From Halomonas beimenensis (GTDB lineage: Bacteria; Pseudomonadota; Gammaproteobacteria; Pseudomonadales; Halomonadaceae), in the NCBI RefSeq assembly GCF_002549795.1, contig NZ_CP021435.1:1984001-2048000 (forward strand): 64,000 nucleotides of DNA, given 5' to 3'. The notes beneath the pieces were generated by a model. It saw only the letters and a program-made list of their open reading frames with translations, did no database searches and had not been told where the DNA came from. Every line of letters starts with the position of its first letter. Position 1 is the stretch's first letter. The translations under genes were made by a program, and so were the position numbers. Below, piece after piece: positions 39,223 to 47,636 of this stretch.

Positions 39223-39950
39223 TCCAGCCCCAGGAGTCGGGTGACCAGCGGCAAGAGGAAGGCCGTCAGCAAGCCCGTCAGCCCCATCGCCAGTCCCGAG
39301 AAGGCTCCCGCCACCGCACCCAGGCGGGCGAAGGCATGGGCGGTGCCGAAACCATGCGCCGCCAGTCCCAGGGTGAAGCCCTGGATGGCCGGGTCGTTGA
39401 TCCGCAGCAGGCGCAGGATGAAGGGCCCCAGGGCACAGCCGATCGCCCCGGTCAGCAGCACCAGCCCCGCCGACAGGGAGGGGATTCCGCCGATCTGCTC
39501 GGCGATGCCCATGGCGATCGGCGAGGTCACCGAACGGGGGGCCAGCGACATCAGGGTCTCGTGACGCGCCCCCAGCAGCATCCCCAACCCGAGCGTGCTG
39601 GTCACGGCGGTCACGATGCCGGTCACGCAGGCCAGCAGCAGCGGCATCAGCAGTCGACGCACCCGCTCCCGGTGGTCATAGAGGGGAATCGCCAGCGCCA
39701 CCGTCGCCGGCCCCAGCAGGAAGTGGATGAACTGGGCCCCCTCGAAATAGGTGGCGTAGTCGAGGTCGACCAGCCGCAGCCAGCCGATCAGCAGGGCGAT
39801 GGCCAGCATGACCGGATGCAGCAGCGGGGTGCCGCCGACGAGGCGGTTGAGGCGAACCGCCAGGAGGAAGGCCAGCAGGGTCGCCAGCAGCGACAGCAAC
39901 GGCTGTCCGGACAGGTAGACCCAGAGCTGGTCCAGGGGGGCGACGCTCAT
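39219..39950 (-). CDS. lrgB: LrgB-family membrane protein
   Basis: A 243-residue membrane protein with eight or more helices, LrgB/CidB family. Signature segments are LGPATVALAIPLYDHRE near residue 78, APRSVTSPIAMGIAEQIGG near residue 133 and GLAAHGFGTAHAF near residue 198. With LrgA it forms a holin-like or metabolite export system; in several bacteria this family exports pyruvate or glycolate. GGAGGGAA precedes the ATG, which overlaps the lrgA stop by 4 bp. The stop codon lies in the terminal repeat of a MITE-like element, so the C-terminus may have been altered slightly. Confidence 0.9.
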   Translation of the reverse strand: MSVAPLDQLWVYLSGQPLLSLLATLLAFLLAVRLNRLVGGTPLLHPVMLAIALLIGWLRLVDLDYATYFEGAQFIHFLLGPATVALAIPLYDHRERVRRLLMPLLLACVTGIVTAVTSTLGLGMLLGARHETLMSLAPRSVTSPIAMGIAEQIGGIPSLSAGLVLLTGAIGCALGPFILRLLRINDPAIQGFTLGLAAHGFGTAHAFARLGAVAGAFSGLAMGLTGLLTAFLLPLVTRLLGLD

Positions 39951-40306
39951 CCCCGTTCCCTCCGGAATCGGACCTGCAGACGGGACAGGACCCAGGCGGT
40001 CACTGCCAGGGTAATGGCCGTGGAGCCCACCAGGGCGACCAGGATCGGCAACAGGTCGCGGCCGATCAGTGTGCCGTGCACCATCAGGCCCACGCCCGCC
40101 GGCACGAACAGCAGGGTCAGGTAACGAAGCAACCCTTCCCCGGTCAGCCTCAGGCCCTGGGGGACCCCGCCACCAACCAGGAGCACCGCCAGCAGGATCA
40201 CCATGCCGATCACCGGCCCCGGTATCGGCAGCGTCAGCCCCCTGGCCACCAGCTCGCCCAGGGTCTGGCAGGCCAGCAGGATGCTCATTCCCATGATCAT
40301 CGGCAT
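39947..40306 (-). CDS. lrgA: LrgA/CidA-family membrane protein
   Basis: A 119-residue partner of LrgB with four helices. Key family segments are LACQTLGELVARGLTLPIPGPVIGMVILL and YLTLLFVPAGVGLMVHGTLI. The proposed start at 40306 has GGGGAGAA nine bases upstream; methionines at codons 3, 5 and 7 are alternatives. lrgA and lrgB overlap by ATGA and form a two-gene unit divergent from tRNA-Pro. Confidence 0.9.
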   Translation of the reverse strand: MPMIMGMSILLACQTLGELVARGLTLPIPGPVIGMVILLAVLLVGGGVPQGLRLTGEGLLRYLTLLFVPAGVGLMVHGTLIGRDLLPILVALVGSTAITLAVTAWVLSRLQVRFRRERG

Positions 40307-40415
40307 CGTCGTTCTCCCCGGCTCGATACAGCCTCCAGTCTGGCAAAGCCGGCGACGGCCGACATCGTCCCGGGGCCGGTCGGCCAAGCATTTGAAAGAA
40401 ATCGCAAAAAAGGGG

Positions 40416-40444
40416 TTTTCATTTCCCGGGGATCGCGCTAGTAT
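40416..40444 (+). promoter_or_regulatory. Promoter of tRNA-Pro(GGG)
   Basis: TTTTCA (40416-40421) and TAGTAT (40439-40444) are separated by exactly 17 bases and followed by a GC-rich discriminator. Transcription would start about 45 bases before the tRNA. Confidence 0.6.
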
Positions 40445-40498
40445 ACGCCTCGTTCTCGGGGGCAACGCCAGACGGCACCCGCCCCACCAAGAGAACGT

Positions 40499-40575
40499 CG
40501 GAGCGTGGCGCAGCTTGGTAGCGCGTTGCAATGGGGTTGCAAAGGTCGCTGGTTCGAATCCAGTCGCTCCGACCA
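40499..40575 (+). tRNA. tRNA-Pro(GGG)
   Basis: A 77-base tRNA with encoded CCA end. Acceptor arms CGGAGCG and CGCTCCG pair fully. The D arm has GCGC-AGCTTGGTA-GCGC. The anticodon arm is TTGCA-ATGGGGT-TGCAA, giving anticodon GGG, which reads CCC and CCU. The T arm has GGTTCGAATCC. It stands alone with its own promoter and a U-rich terminator. CCC is frequent in this GC-rich genome, so the gene is important. Confidence 0.97.
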
Positions 40576-40590
40576 TCAAACATCAAGAGA

Positions 40591-40625
40591 AACCGCCGCC
40601 CAGGCCTCGCCGGGCGGCGGTTTTT
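40591..40625 (+). terminator. Rho-independent terminator of tRNA-Pro
   Basis: CCGCCGCCC and GGGCGGCGG form a 9-bp stem with a 10-base loop and are followed by five T residues, 16 bp after the tRNA. Confidence 0.9.
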
Positions 40626-40685
40626 CGTTGTCGGCAAGCCTTCCCTGCTCTTCCGCTCTTCTTAACCTCTTAACCCCATAACGAA

Positions 40686-40712
40686 AGACCGGGAGCCGAT
40701 CGCTCCCGGTCT
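40686..40712 (-). terminator. Hairpin terminator after the 32-codon ORF
   Basis: AGACCGGGAGC-CGATC-GCTCCCGGTCT has a perfect 11-bp stem and, on the minus strand, ends in UCUUUCG. It lies 26 bp after the stop of the small minus-strand ORF. Confidence 0.65.
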
Positions 40713-40738
40713 CGAGCCTCAGGCGAGTCCTGTCGGCG

Positions 40739-40837
40739 TCACCCGAGCAAGCCTTCGATGGCTGCCTCGGCTTCACGCAAGGCGAGGGCGGCGGCATTCC
40801 AGTGGGTCAGCACTTCGCAGGTCAGGGGAAAGGACAT
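40739..40837 (-). CDS. Putative 32-residue small protein
   Basis: The reading frame gives MSFPLTCEVLTHWNAAA, continues LALREAEAAIEGLLG and stops at TGA. GGAG lies six bases before the ATG at 40837. Two in-frame ATGs upstream (MNMESI) could lengthen it to 38 residues. A dyad, ATACG-AA-CGTAT, lies just upstream and a hairpin terminator just downstream, so the gene has all parts of a small transcription unit. The peptide is predicted helical and amphipathic with one cysteine; no family was recognised. It is divergent from the 82-residue ORF at 40967. Confidence 0.5.
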   Translation of the reverse strand: MSFPLTCEVLTHWNAAALALREAEAAIEGLLG

Positions 40838-40966
40838 GATCGACTCCATATTCATACGTTCGTATCAAGAGCAGAAATTACAGATTGTGCCAAAACGTCG
40901 CCATTCGCCTTTTGGCTACCCCCTTGCGATACTGCAAAGACGATGGCAGGCAGAGGAGATCACGGC

Positions 40967-41215
40967 GTGCGCCAGTACGAGAAGACTCACATCGCCTTCG
41001 ATGATCAGGGCAACGAGTACGTCATCGATCAGTACCATGACATCAAGGACATCGACAGCCTCCAGCATGGCGGGGCCATCAGCCGTGGCCTGCCCACCTT
41101 CAAGACCCGGGACGGCCATGAGGTCGAGCAGTTGGGGCCCGGGGAATTCTCCGTGCGGGTACCGGGCGAGGAGGATGGCGTCACGGTCTGGACCCATGAC
41201 CCGGAGCATGTCTAG
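40967..41215 (+). CDS. Conserved-looking 82-residue protein, unknown function
   Basis: Begins at GTG 40967 with the strong site GAGGAGAT seven bases upstream. The product (RQYEKTHIAFDDQGNEYVI, later GLPTFKTRDGHEVEQLGPGEFSV) is acidic, soluble and probably all-beta, resembling small DUF-type proteins of pseudomonads, but I cannot name a family. An in-frame ATG at 40943 is possible but lacks a good ribosome site. The acidic composition suits a halophile. It stands alone between the small ORF and the second oxidase operon. Confidence 0.65.
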   Translation: MRQYEKTHIAFDDQGNEYVIDQYHDIKDIDSLQHGGAISRGLPTFKTRDGHEVEQLGPGEFSVRVPGEEDGVTVWTHDPEHV

Positions 41216-41308
41216 GTCCCGGCCTGAGCCGCCCTCCCCGCTTGCCGGAGACCACACGGCGGTGCCGGGATGCCACGGCGAATGCCCGAACGAGCGTCCG
41301 GCCACGCC

Positions 41309-41626
41309 CTACTGGGCCAGCCAGGTCAGGCGGCTGGCCAGCACATGATGGCCCTCGAGGGCCATCAGCAGCATCAGGAACACCAGGACGCCGGGCGGCA
41401 CCAACACCACGCAGATGATCGCCAGGCGCTCCCATGCCATGTGCATGAAGACCGCGATGATGAGGCCGGCCTTGAGCAGCATGAAGACCGTGATCAGCGA
41501 CCAGCGCAGGTAGCCCTCGAACTGCAGGATATCCACCAGGTAGGACCCCACGCTGAGCACGAACAGCAGGAACCAGACCCAGAGGTAGATGCCGATGGGA
41601 TGCCGCTGCCCTTCGCCCCTTGCCAT
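41309..41626 (-). CDS. Cytochrome c oxidase subunit IV family protein
   Basis: A 105-residue bacterial subunit IV with three helices (IYLWVWFLLFVLSVGSYLVDIL, WSLITVFMLLKAGLIIAVFMHMAWE, AIICVVLVPPGVLVFLMLLMAL). The MHMAWE segment is typical. GGGAGGTGAAC precedes the ATG. It is the last gene of the second oxidase operon, 17 bp after a subunit III gene. Confidence 0.88.
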   Translation of the reverse strand: MARGEGQRHPIGIYLWVWFLLFVLSVGSYLVDILQFEGYLRWSLITVFMLLKAGLIIAVFMHMAWERLAIICVVLVPPGVLVFLMLLMALEGHHVLASRLTWLAQ

Positions 41627-41643
41627 GTTCACCTCCCTCGCGT

Positions 41644-42354
41644 CTACCAGAGATAGAAGAACGCGAAGATGAAGACCCAGACCAGGTCGACGAAATGCCA
41701 GTAGAGCCCCAGGGTCTCGACCATCTCGTAGCGCCCGCGGCGCCGGGTCAGGAAACCGGGACGCTCGGCCGCCAGGGAACCGCGCACGACCTTGGCCGCC
41801 ATCACGATCAGCAGGATCACGCCGATGGTCACGTGGGTGCCGTGGAAGCCGGTGATCAGGAAGAAGGCCGCGCCGAACTGCGCCGCGCCCCAGGGATTGC
41901 TCCAGGGCCTCACGCCCTCGTGGATCAGCGTGGTCCACTCGAAGGCCTGCATGCCGACGAAGCTGGCCCCGAGCAGCGCCGTGAGGATGAGCAGCCCTCC
42001 GGTGGCCAGCCGTCTTCGCTCGTAGCCGCACTTGACCGCCAGCGCCATGGTGCCGCTGCTGCTGATCAGGATGAAGGTCATGATGGCGATCAGCAGCAAG
42101 GGGATATCCCGCCCCCCCAGATGCAGGGCGAAGACCTCGCTGGCGCTCGGCCAGGGCTCCGGGGTGGTGATCCGCACCTGCATGTACCCCACCAGGAAGC
42201 AGGCGAAGATGAAGATGTCGCTCAGCAGGAAGAGCCACATCATCGCCTTGCTCCAGGGGACTCCCTTGAAGGCCCGCTGGTCCGAGGCCAGATCGCTTAC
42301 CAGGCCCCGCCAGCCGGGCTCCAGGGTCGGGCCGCTCGTGCGTCTGTCCGCCAT
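41644..42354 (-). CDS. Heme-copper oxidase subunit III (second oxidase)
   Basis: A 236-residue subunit III of the shorter type without the long N-terminal helices. Signatures: KAMMWLFLLSDIFIFACFLVGYMQ near residue 36, LITGFHGTHVTIGV near residue 168 and LYWHFVDLVWVFIFAFFYLW at the end. GAGGAGG precedes the ATG at 42354. It is distinct from ctaE of the first operon and adjacent to another subunit III-like gene. Confidence 0.92.
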   Translation of the reverse strand: MADRRTSGPTLEPGWRGLVSDLASDQRAFKGVPWSKAMMWLFLLSDIFIFACFLVGYMQVRITTPEPWPSASEVFALHLGGRDIPLLLIAIMTFILISSSGTMALAVKCGYERRRLATGGLLILTALLGASFVGMQAFEWTTLIHEGVRPWSNPWGAAQFGAAFFLITGFHGTHVTIGVILLIVMAAKVVRGSLAAERPGFLTRRRGRYEMVETLGLYWHFVDLVWVFIFAFFYLW

Positions 42355-42368
42355 GGTGGCCTCCTCTC

Positions 42369-43037
42369 TCAACTCATCAGCAACACCCCGAAGAGCCCCC
42401 CCCAGACCAGCAGCAGGAAGTGCCAGTAGAGCGCGCACAGCTCGACCGCCTGCCGTAGCCGGGGCTGGGAGATGCCGCGTCCGGCCAGGGCCAGCACCCG
42501 CCCCCAGGCGACCAGCCCGCCCAGCAGATGCAGGGCATGCAGGGCGGTCAGCAGGTAGAAGAAGGCGTTCGCCGGGTTGGCCGCCGGGGGGTGGCCGGCG
42601 GCCTCGAGCCGCTGCCAGGCCAGGGCCTGGCCGATCACGAAGGCCAGGGTCAGGCCGCCGCCCAGGGCCAGCCGGCGCCGCAGCGCCGCCTGGCGACCCT
42701 GACGGGTCGACCGCCAGGCCAGCTGGAGGGCCACGCTGGCGGCGATCAGCAGGCCGGTGTTCCACCACAGCAGGGCCGGAACCGGCACCGCCTGCCAGTC
42801 CGCACCGATGTGTCGGCGCATCAGGAAGGCGCTGACGGCCAGCGCGAACAGCGAGGTGACCACCGCCAGGAACACCGCCAGCCCCACCCGCGGGGCGGTC
42901 ACGAAGGGAGGCGTCTGGGGCGCGGGCGGGGTCGCGCCGGTGTCGGCGACCCAGGGCCGCACCCTGATCGACTGCCCGATCAGCCAACCGGCGAAGCCCG
43001 CCATCAGCAACACGATCAGCACCAGGGAAACGGTCAT
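42369..43037 (-). CDS. Heme-copper oxidase subunit III-like protein
   Basis: A 222-residue membrane protein with six or seven helices. The second half resembles subunit III (FFYLLTALHALHLLGGLVAW and AVELCALYWHFLLLVWGGLFGVLLMS), while the N-terminus is divergent and has a proline-rich linker (GATPPAPQTPPFV). With the next gene the operon has two subunit III-type proteins, as in some CoxMNOP-like alternative oxidases. It overlaps the subunit I gene by 4 bp. Confidence 0.85.
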   Translation of the reverse strand: MTVSLVLIVLLMAGFAGWLIGQSIRVRPWVADTGATPPAPQTPPFVTAPRVGLAVFLAVVTSLFALAVSAFLMRRHIGADWQAVPVPALLWWNTGLLIAASVALQLAWRSTRQGRQAALRRRLALGGGLTLAFVIGQALAWQRLEAAGHPPAANPANAFFYLLTALHALHLLGGLVAWGRVLALAGRGISQPRLRQAVELCALYWHFLLLVWGGLFGVLLMS

Positions 43038-44830
43038 GATTCCCCTCCCCGCCCGCGATCGGCGGCGGGCTCGCGCTCCACCGCCTGGGGCGGCACGTTC
43101 TGCGGAATGTAGTCATCCTTGACTCCAGGCACGCTGTAGTCATAGGGCCAGCGATAGACGAGCGGCAGCTCGTCGCCGAAGTTGCCGTGCCGGGGCGGCG
43201 TATGGGGCGTCTGCCACTCCAGGGTGGTGGCCCGCCAGGGATTGGGCCCCGCCTCGCGCCCCCGGAAGAGGCTCCAGGCCAGATTGAACAGGAACAGCAG
43301 CTGTGCCGCGGCGACGACGAGGGCGGCGATGGTGATGAAGGCGTTCAGCGACTGCACGGAATCCGGAACGAAGGCCGTCTCGCCGTAGGCGTAATAGCGG
43401 CGCGGCACCCCCGCCAGGCCGAGGAAGTGCATGGGATAGTAGATCGCATAGGTGCCCAGGAAGGTCACCCAGAAGTGCACCTTGCCCAGGGTGGCGTCGA
43501 GCATCCGCCCAGTGATCTTCGGGTACCAGTGGTAGATCGCGCCGAAGATCACCAGCACCGGTGCCACCGCCATGACCATGTGGAAGTGCCCGACCACGAA
43601 ATAGGTATCCGAGAGGGGCACGTCCACGGTGACGTTGCCGAGGAAGAGCCCGCTGAGCCCGCCGTTGACGAAGGTGAACAGAAAGCCGATGGCGAACAGC
43701 ATGGGCACGGTCAGGTGGATGTCGCCGCGCCACAGGGTCAGCACCCAGTTGTAGACCTTGAGGGCCGTGGGCACGGCGACGATCAGGGTGGTGGTGGCGA
43801 ACAGGAAGCCGAAATAGGGACTCATGCCGCTGACGTACATGTGATGCGCCCAGACGACGAAGCTCAGGGCGCCGATGATGATGATCGCCCACACCATCAT
43901 GCGGTAGCCGAAGATGTTCTTGCGGGCATGGGTGGCGATCAGGTCGGAGACGATGCCGAAGGCCGGCAGGGCCACGATATAGACCTCGGGATGGCCGAAG
44001 AACCAGAACAGATGCTGGAAGAGCAGCGGGCTGCCGCCGCGCTGACTGCCCTCCTCGCCCATGCCCAGCATCTCCGGCATGAAGAAGCTGGTGCCGAGCA
44101 GCCGGTCGAGCAGCATCATCACCACCGCGACGAACAGGGCCGGGAAGGCCAGCAGCGCCATCACCGTGGCCATGAAGATGCCCCAGACGGTCAGCGGCAG
44201 CCGCATCAGGGTCATGCCCCGGGTCCGTCCCTGGAGCACCGTCACCACGTAGTTGAGCCCGCCCATGGTGAAGCCGATGATGAAGACCGCCAGCGACACC
44301 AGCATCAGCACGATGCCGCCGTCGGCCCCCGGCGTGCCCTGGCTGATGGCCTGGGGCGGGTAGAGGGTCCAGCCGGCCCCGGAGCTGCCGTCTCCCACGA
44401 AGAAGCCGGCGACCAGCAGCAGCACCGAGGCCAGGTAGACCCAGAAGCTCAGCATGTTGAGGTAGGGGAAGGCCATGTCCCGGGCCCCGCACATCAGCGG
44501 GATCAGGTAGTTGCCGAAGCCGCCGAGGAAGATCGCGGTGAGCAGGTAGACCACCATGATCATGCCGTGCATGGTCACGTACTGCAGGTAGCTCTCCGGG
44601 TCGATCAGCGACAGGCTGTTGGGGAAACCCAGCTGCAGGCGCATCAGCAACGACAGCACCAGCGCCACCAGGCCGATCGCCGTGGCGGTGACGGCATACT
44701 GGATGGCGATGACCTTGGCGTCCTGGCTCCAGATGTACTTGCCGATGAAGGTGCGGGGATGGACCAGTTCCATCTCGCCGGTTTCGGCCGGCGGCGCCTC
44801 GGGGCTGGCCTCGTACTCGCGCTCGTGCAT
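43034..44830 (-). CDS. Heme-copper oxidase subunit I (second oxidase)
   Basis: A 598-residue catalytic subunit with about twelve to fourteen helices. MHGMIMVVYLLTAIFLGGFGN has the heme a ligand. [17 protein letters not shown] carries CuB His, Glu and Tyr. VWAHHMYVSGMSPYFG has the other CuB histidines, and SDTYFVVGHFHMVMA the distal ligands. It is clearly different from ctaD in sequence and length. The C-terminal tail (residues 535-598) is hydrophilic with PYDYSVPGVKDDYIPQN. GGAGGAG precedes the ATG. Confidence 0.95.
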   Translation of the reverse strand: MHEREYEASPEAPPAETGEMELVHPRTFIGKYIWSQDAKVIAIQYAVTATAIGLVALVLSLLMRLQLGFPNSLSLIDPESYLQYVTMHGMIMVVYLLTAIFLGGFGNYLIPLMCGARDMAFPYLNMLSFWVYLASVLLLVAGFFVGDGSSGAGWTLYPPQAISQGTPGADGGIVLMLVSLAVFIIGFTMGGLNYVVTVLQGRTRGMTLMRLPLTVWGIFMATVMALLAFPALFVAVVMMLLDRLLGTSFFMPEMLGMGEEGSQRGGSPLLFQHLFWFFGHPEVYIVALPAFGIVSDLIATHARKNIFGYRMMVWAIIIIGALSFVVWAHHMYVSGMSPYFGFLFATTTLIVAVPTALKVYNWVLTLWRGDIHLTVPMLFAIGFLFTFVNGGLSGLFLGNVTVDVPLSDTYFVVGHFHMVMAVAPVLVIFGAIYHWYPKITGRMLDATLGKVHFWVTFLGTYAIYYPMHFLGLAGVPRRYYAYGETAFVPDSVQSLNAFITIAALVVAAAQLLFLFNLAWSLFRGREAGPNPWRATTLEWQTPHTPPRHGNFGDELPLVYRWPYDYSVPGVKDDYIPQNVPPQAVEREPAADRGRGGES

Positions 44831-44834
44831 CGCC

Positions 44835-46232
44835 TCACTCCTCCGCCTGCCGGGCGACCGCCGGGGCGGCGTCGGCCCGCGCCAGGCCGTTGATGTAGGC
44901 CACCACATCCCGCACCGCGGCCTCGTCGACCAGCACCTGGGCCATGTCGACCATCTGGTTGCCGTAGGGATCCCGGGGGTGCCGCCCCCGGATGCCGGCC
45001 CGGAAATGCTCGAGCTGGCGGACCAGGTACCAGTCGTTCATCCCGGCCAGGCGCGGGGCCTTGTACCGGGTGTTGCCCTGGCCCCCGGCGCCGTGGCAAT
45101 TGGCGCAGCTGCGGTAGAGCCGCCGCCCCTGGCGCGGATCGCCCTCGACGGTGAGAGGCGATGGATCCATGGGCAAGGTCGCGACATGGGCCGCCAGGTC
45201 GCGCATGGCCGCCTCCCCCGCCAGGGACCGGGCGAAGGGCCGCATCTGCCGGCCCTGGACGTCCTGCTCGTGGGTCCCCCGAGCGCCCACGCGGAAGTTG
45301 CGCAACTGCCGGACCAGGTAGTCGGTCCCGAGGCCGGCGAGCCGCGGGGCGCCGGTCGTCTGCCGCCCCTGGCCCCGTTCCCCGTGGCAGGCCGTGCAGG
45401 TCGCGAAGAGGGCCTCGCCCGCCCGGGGATCGCCCGGCGGACAGGCGAGCCGCTCGGCGTGGGTGGGCTGCTCCGCCAGCCAGGCCTCGAACCGCGCCGG
45501 CTCCACCACCCTCACCCTCGCCCGCATGGCGAAGTGGCCGATGCCGCACAACTCGGCGCAGACCGCCTCGAAGTCGCCGATCCGCGTGGGGGTGAACCAG
45601 AAATAGGAGACCTGCCCCGGGATGGCATCCATCTTGGCGCGGAAGGGGGGGACCTTGAAGTTGTGCAGGACGTCCTTGGAGCGCAGCAGCACCTTCACGG
45701 GACGCCCCTCGGGCAGCATGAGGAGGGGCCGCTCCACCAGGACGTCGTCGCGCCCGGCGGGGTCGCCGGGGGCCAGCCCGAGGGGGTTCGACGCGTCGAT
45801 CAGGGCATTGCGGGCCTCGCCGAAGATCCCGTCCTCCCCCGGGAAGCGGAAGCTCCAGTGCCACTGCTGGCCGACCACCTCGACCTCGTGGGCGTCGTCC
45901 GGGACGGTGACGAAATGCCCCCAGACGACCAGGCCCGGCGCAAGGAGCGCCCCGATGCCCAGGGTGGTGGCGGCGGTCAGCCAGAACTCGAGCGGCTTGT
46001 TCTCCGGCCGGTAGTGGGCGCGCCCGCAACGGTGGTGACGGAAGCGGATCAGGGCGACCGCGATGAACAGCGAGACGGCCAGGAAGACCAGCCCCGTGAC
46101 CCAGAAGGAGATGGCGATCGTGACGTCGATGGCGCCCCAGTTGGAGGCCAGGGGAGTCAGGTGCCAGGGACTCAGGAAGTAGAACAGTACCGAGCCCCCG
46201 GCCAGGACGATCAAGGCAATCGCGATAGCCAT
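44835..46232 (-). CDS. Oxidase subunit II with two fused cytochrome c domains
   Basis: A 465-residue subunit II. Two N-terminal helices are followed by a CuA cupredoxin domain (SKDVLHNFKVP, then CAELCGIGHFAMRARV with all CuA ligands). Two cytochrome c domains follow, with heme motifs CTACH (near residue 280) and CANCH (near residue 378); the APRLAG segment after each heme is repeated. The diheme tail resembles a fused c4-type cytochrome, so electrons could come straight from a bc1 complex. It leads the second oxidase operon. Confidence 0.93.
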   Translation of the reverse strand: MAIAIALIVLAGGSVLFYFLSPWHLTPLASNWGAIDVTIAISFWVTGLVFLAVSLFIAVALIRFRHHRCGRAHYRPENKPLEFWLTAATTLGIGALLAPGLVVWGHFVTVPDDAHEVEVVGQQWHWSFRFPGEDGIFGEARNALIDASNPLGLAPGDPAGRDDVLVERPLLMLPEGRPVKVLLRSKDVLHNFKVPPFRAKMDAIPGQVSYFWFTPTRIGDFEAVCAELCGIGHFAMRARVRVVEPARFEAWLAEQPTHAERLACPPGDPRAGEALFATCTACHGERGQGRQTTGAPRLAGLGTDYLVRQLRNFRVGARGTHEQDVQGRQMRPFARSLAGEAAMRDLAAHVATLPMDPSPLTVEGDPRQGRRLYRSCANCHGAGGQGNTRYKAPRLAGMNDWYLVRQLEHFRAGIRGRHPRDPYGNQMVDMAQVLVDEAAVRDVVAYINGLARADAAPAVARQAEE

Positions 46233-46400
46233 CGGTGGGCCCCCTTGCCCGCCTCATCGCGTGGCGCGGCCGGGCGTGACGTATCTGTCACTTTAGCACC
46301 CAGCCGGGCGTCGCACTGCCCGGGAACAAGCCGGCGGTTCCGCCGCGACCGATCGGGTCCGAGCCTGCCGACGGGCTCGCGGGTCGCCCGTCGAGCGGGC

Positions 46401-47000
46401 TCAGGCGCGGCGAAGCACCAGGCTCAGGTTGTTGGCCGGCATGGCGACCACGCGCTCGAGCCCCAGGCCATGGGCGGCCGCCTCGGCCGTCACGGCCTCC
46501 AGATCGCGAATCCCCCAGCGAGGGTCCCGCCTTCGCAGGTCGGCATCGAAGGCCGCGTTGCTCTCCGAGGTGTGACGGCCGCCACGACGGAAGGGGCCAT
46601 AGAGGAAGAGCACGCCGCCCGGCTCGAGATGATCGCCGGCCCTGGCCATCAGGGCCTCGCCGACGGCCCAGGGCGCGATATGCAGCAGGTTGATGGCCAG
46701 GATGGCGTCGAAGCGCCCCAGGGGCCAGTCAGCGGCGACGTCCAGGTCCAGGGGCTCGTGCAGGTTGGCCGGCCCCGTCCGGCCCCGCCAGGCGTCGATG
46801 GAGGCCCTCGCCCGCGGACTGGGGTCGCTGGGCTGCCAGTCCCAGCCGGGGTGGGCGCCGGCGAAGTGCAGCGCATGCTCGCCGCTGCCGGCGGCCAGCT
46901 CCAGGACCCGCGCCCGTCCGGGCAGGACCTCGGTCAGGACCTCGAGGATGGGCTGGCGATTGCGCGCCACGGCGGGACTGTGCAGACGGGCATCGGGCAT
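46401..47000 (-). CDS. DUF938 SAM-dependent methyltransferase-like protein
   Basis: About 199 residues of class I methyltransferase fold. The SAM-binding glycine motif is VLELAAGSGEHALHFA (near residue 34). The motif after strand 4 is FDAILAINLLHIAPW. The N-terminal SPAVARNRQPILEVL and later LFLYGPFRRGGRHTSESNAAFDADLRRRDPRWGIRD are hallmarks of DUF938. The methyl acceptor is unknown. GAGG lies six bases before the ATG at 47000, which fits the family N-terminus. It is a single gene. Confidence 0.87.
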   Translation of the reverse strand: MPDARLHSPAVARNRQPILEVLTEVLPGRARVLELAAGSGEHALHFAGAHPGWDWQPSDPSPRARASIDAWRGRTGPANLHEPLDLDVAADWPLGRFDAILAINLLHIAPWAVGEALMARAGDHLEPGGVLFLYGPFRRGGRHTSESNAAFDADLRRRDPRWGIRDLEAVTAEAAAHGLGLERVVAMPANNLSLVLRRA

Positions 47001-47102
47001 GTCGGACCTCGGGACGGCGGCGGCGCCGGACACCTCCGGCTCCGGGACGCATGATAGTCGAGCCGGTCGGCCCTGTCGCCCGCGACGATCGGCAGAGGCG
47101 GC

Positions 47103-47636
47103 CTAGGCGCCGGTCCCGAGGTGATGGCGGCGCTCGTCGGAGGTGACCTTGTCGATGGTCACGTCGGGGTGGTGGCGGTGGATGATCCGGCGGACGTGAT
47201 CCTCACGCAGGTCGGAGATATCGACCATCATCAGGAAGGCGCCCTTCTCCAGCTCTCGCTCGTACTTGTCGACCTTGGCGTCGTGGACCGAGACGCCGAC
47301 CATGGTACCGACCCAGGCGCCGAAGAAGACGCCGCCGATGCCCAGGCCGATGATCAGGGGCCAGGGCCCCACCCCCAGCGCCTCCCCGGCGAGCCAGTAC
47401 ACCAGCACGCCCAGCACCAGGCCGAGGATGGCGCCGTAGGCGACGCCGCGATAGCCGGCATGGACCACGTCGGTGGTTTCCCTGAGCGTGGCATTGTTCA
47501 CCCCCCTCTCCTGTAGATGCTGCCAATCGCGTCCGGTGACATGGACCTGGTCATGGGTCAGCCCCAGATCATCGAGTTCATGGGCGATGTTCACCGTGGT
47601 ATCCAGGTCGGGGGTCAGGAAGTACAGACGTTGCAT
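47103..47636 (-). CDS. Membrane protein with glycine-zipper helices (DUF1269-like)
   Basis: A 177-residue protein. Residues 1-60 are a small soluble alpha/beta domain (RLYFLTPDLDTTVNIAHELDDLGL). Two central helices rich in glycine follow (GYRGVAYGAILGLVLGVLVYWLAG, IIGLGIGGVFFGAWVGTMVGV). Last is a ferredoxin-like domain (GAFLMMVDISDLREDHVRRIIHRHHPDV). This resembles DUF1269/Alr-like stress membrane proteins; function unknown. GGAGGGCGAG precedes the ATG at 47636. Confidence 0.7.
   Translation of the reverse strand: MQRLYFLTPDLDTTVNIAHELDDLGLTHDQVHVTGRDWQHLQERGVNNATLRETTDVVHAGYRGVAYGAILGLVLGVLVYWLAGEALGVGPWPLIIGLGIGGVFFGAWVGTMVGVSVHDAKVDKYERELEKGAFLMMVDISDLREDHVRRIIHRHHPDVTIDKVTSDERRHHLGTGA

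Noticed and set aside
40419-40637. Protein-coding frame across the tRNA-Pro gene
   Set aside because: The frame reads through the tRNA and its terminator and gives a sequence of the kind often misannotated at tRNA loci.
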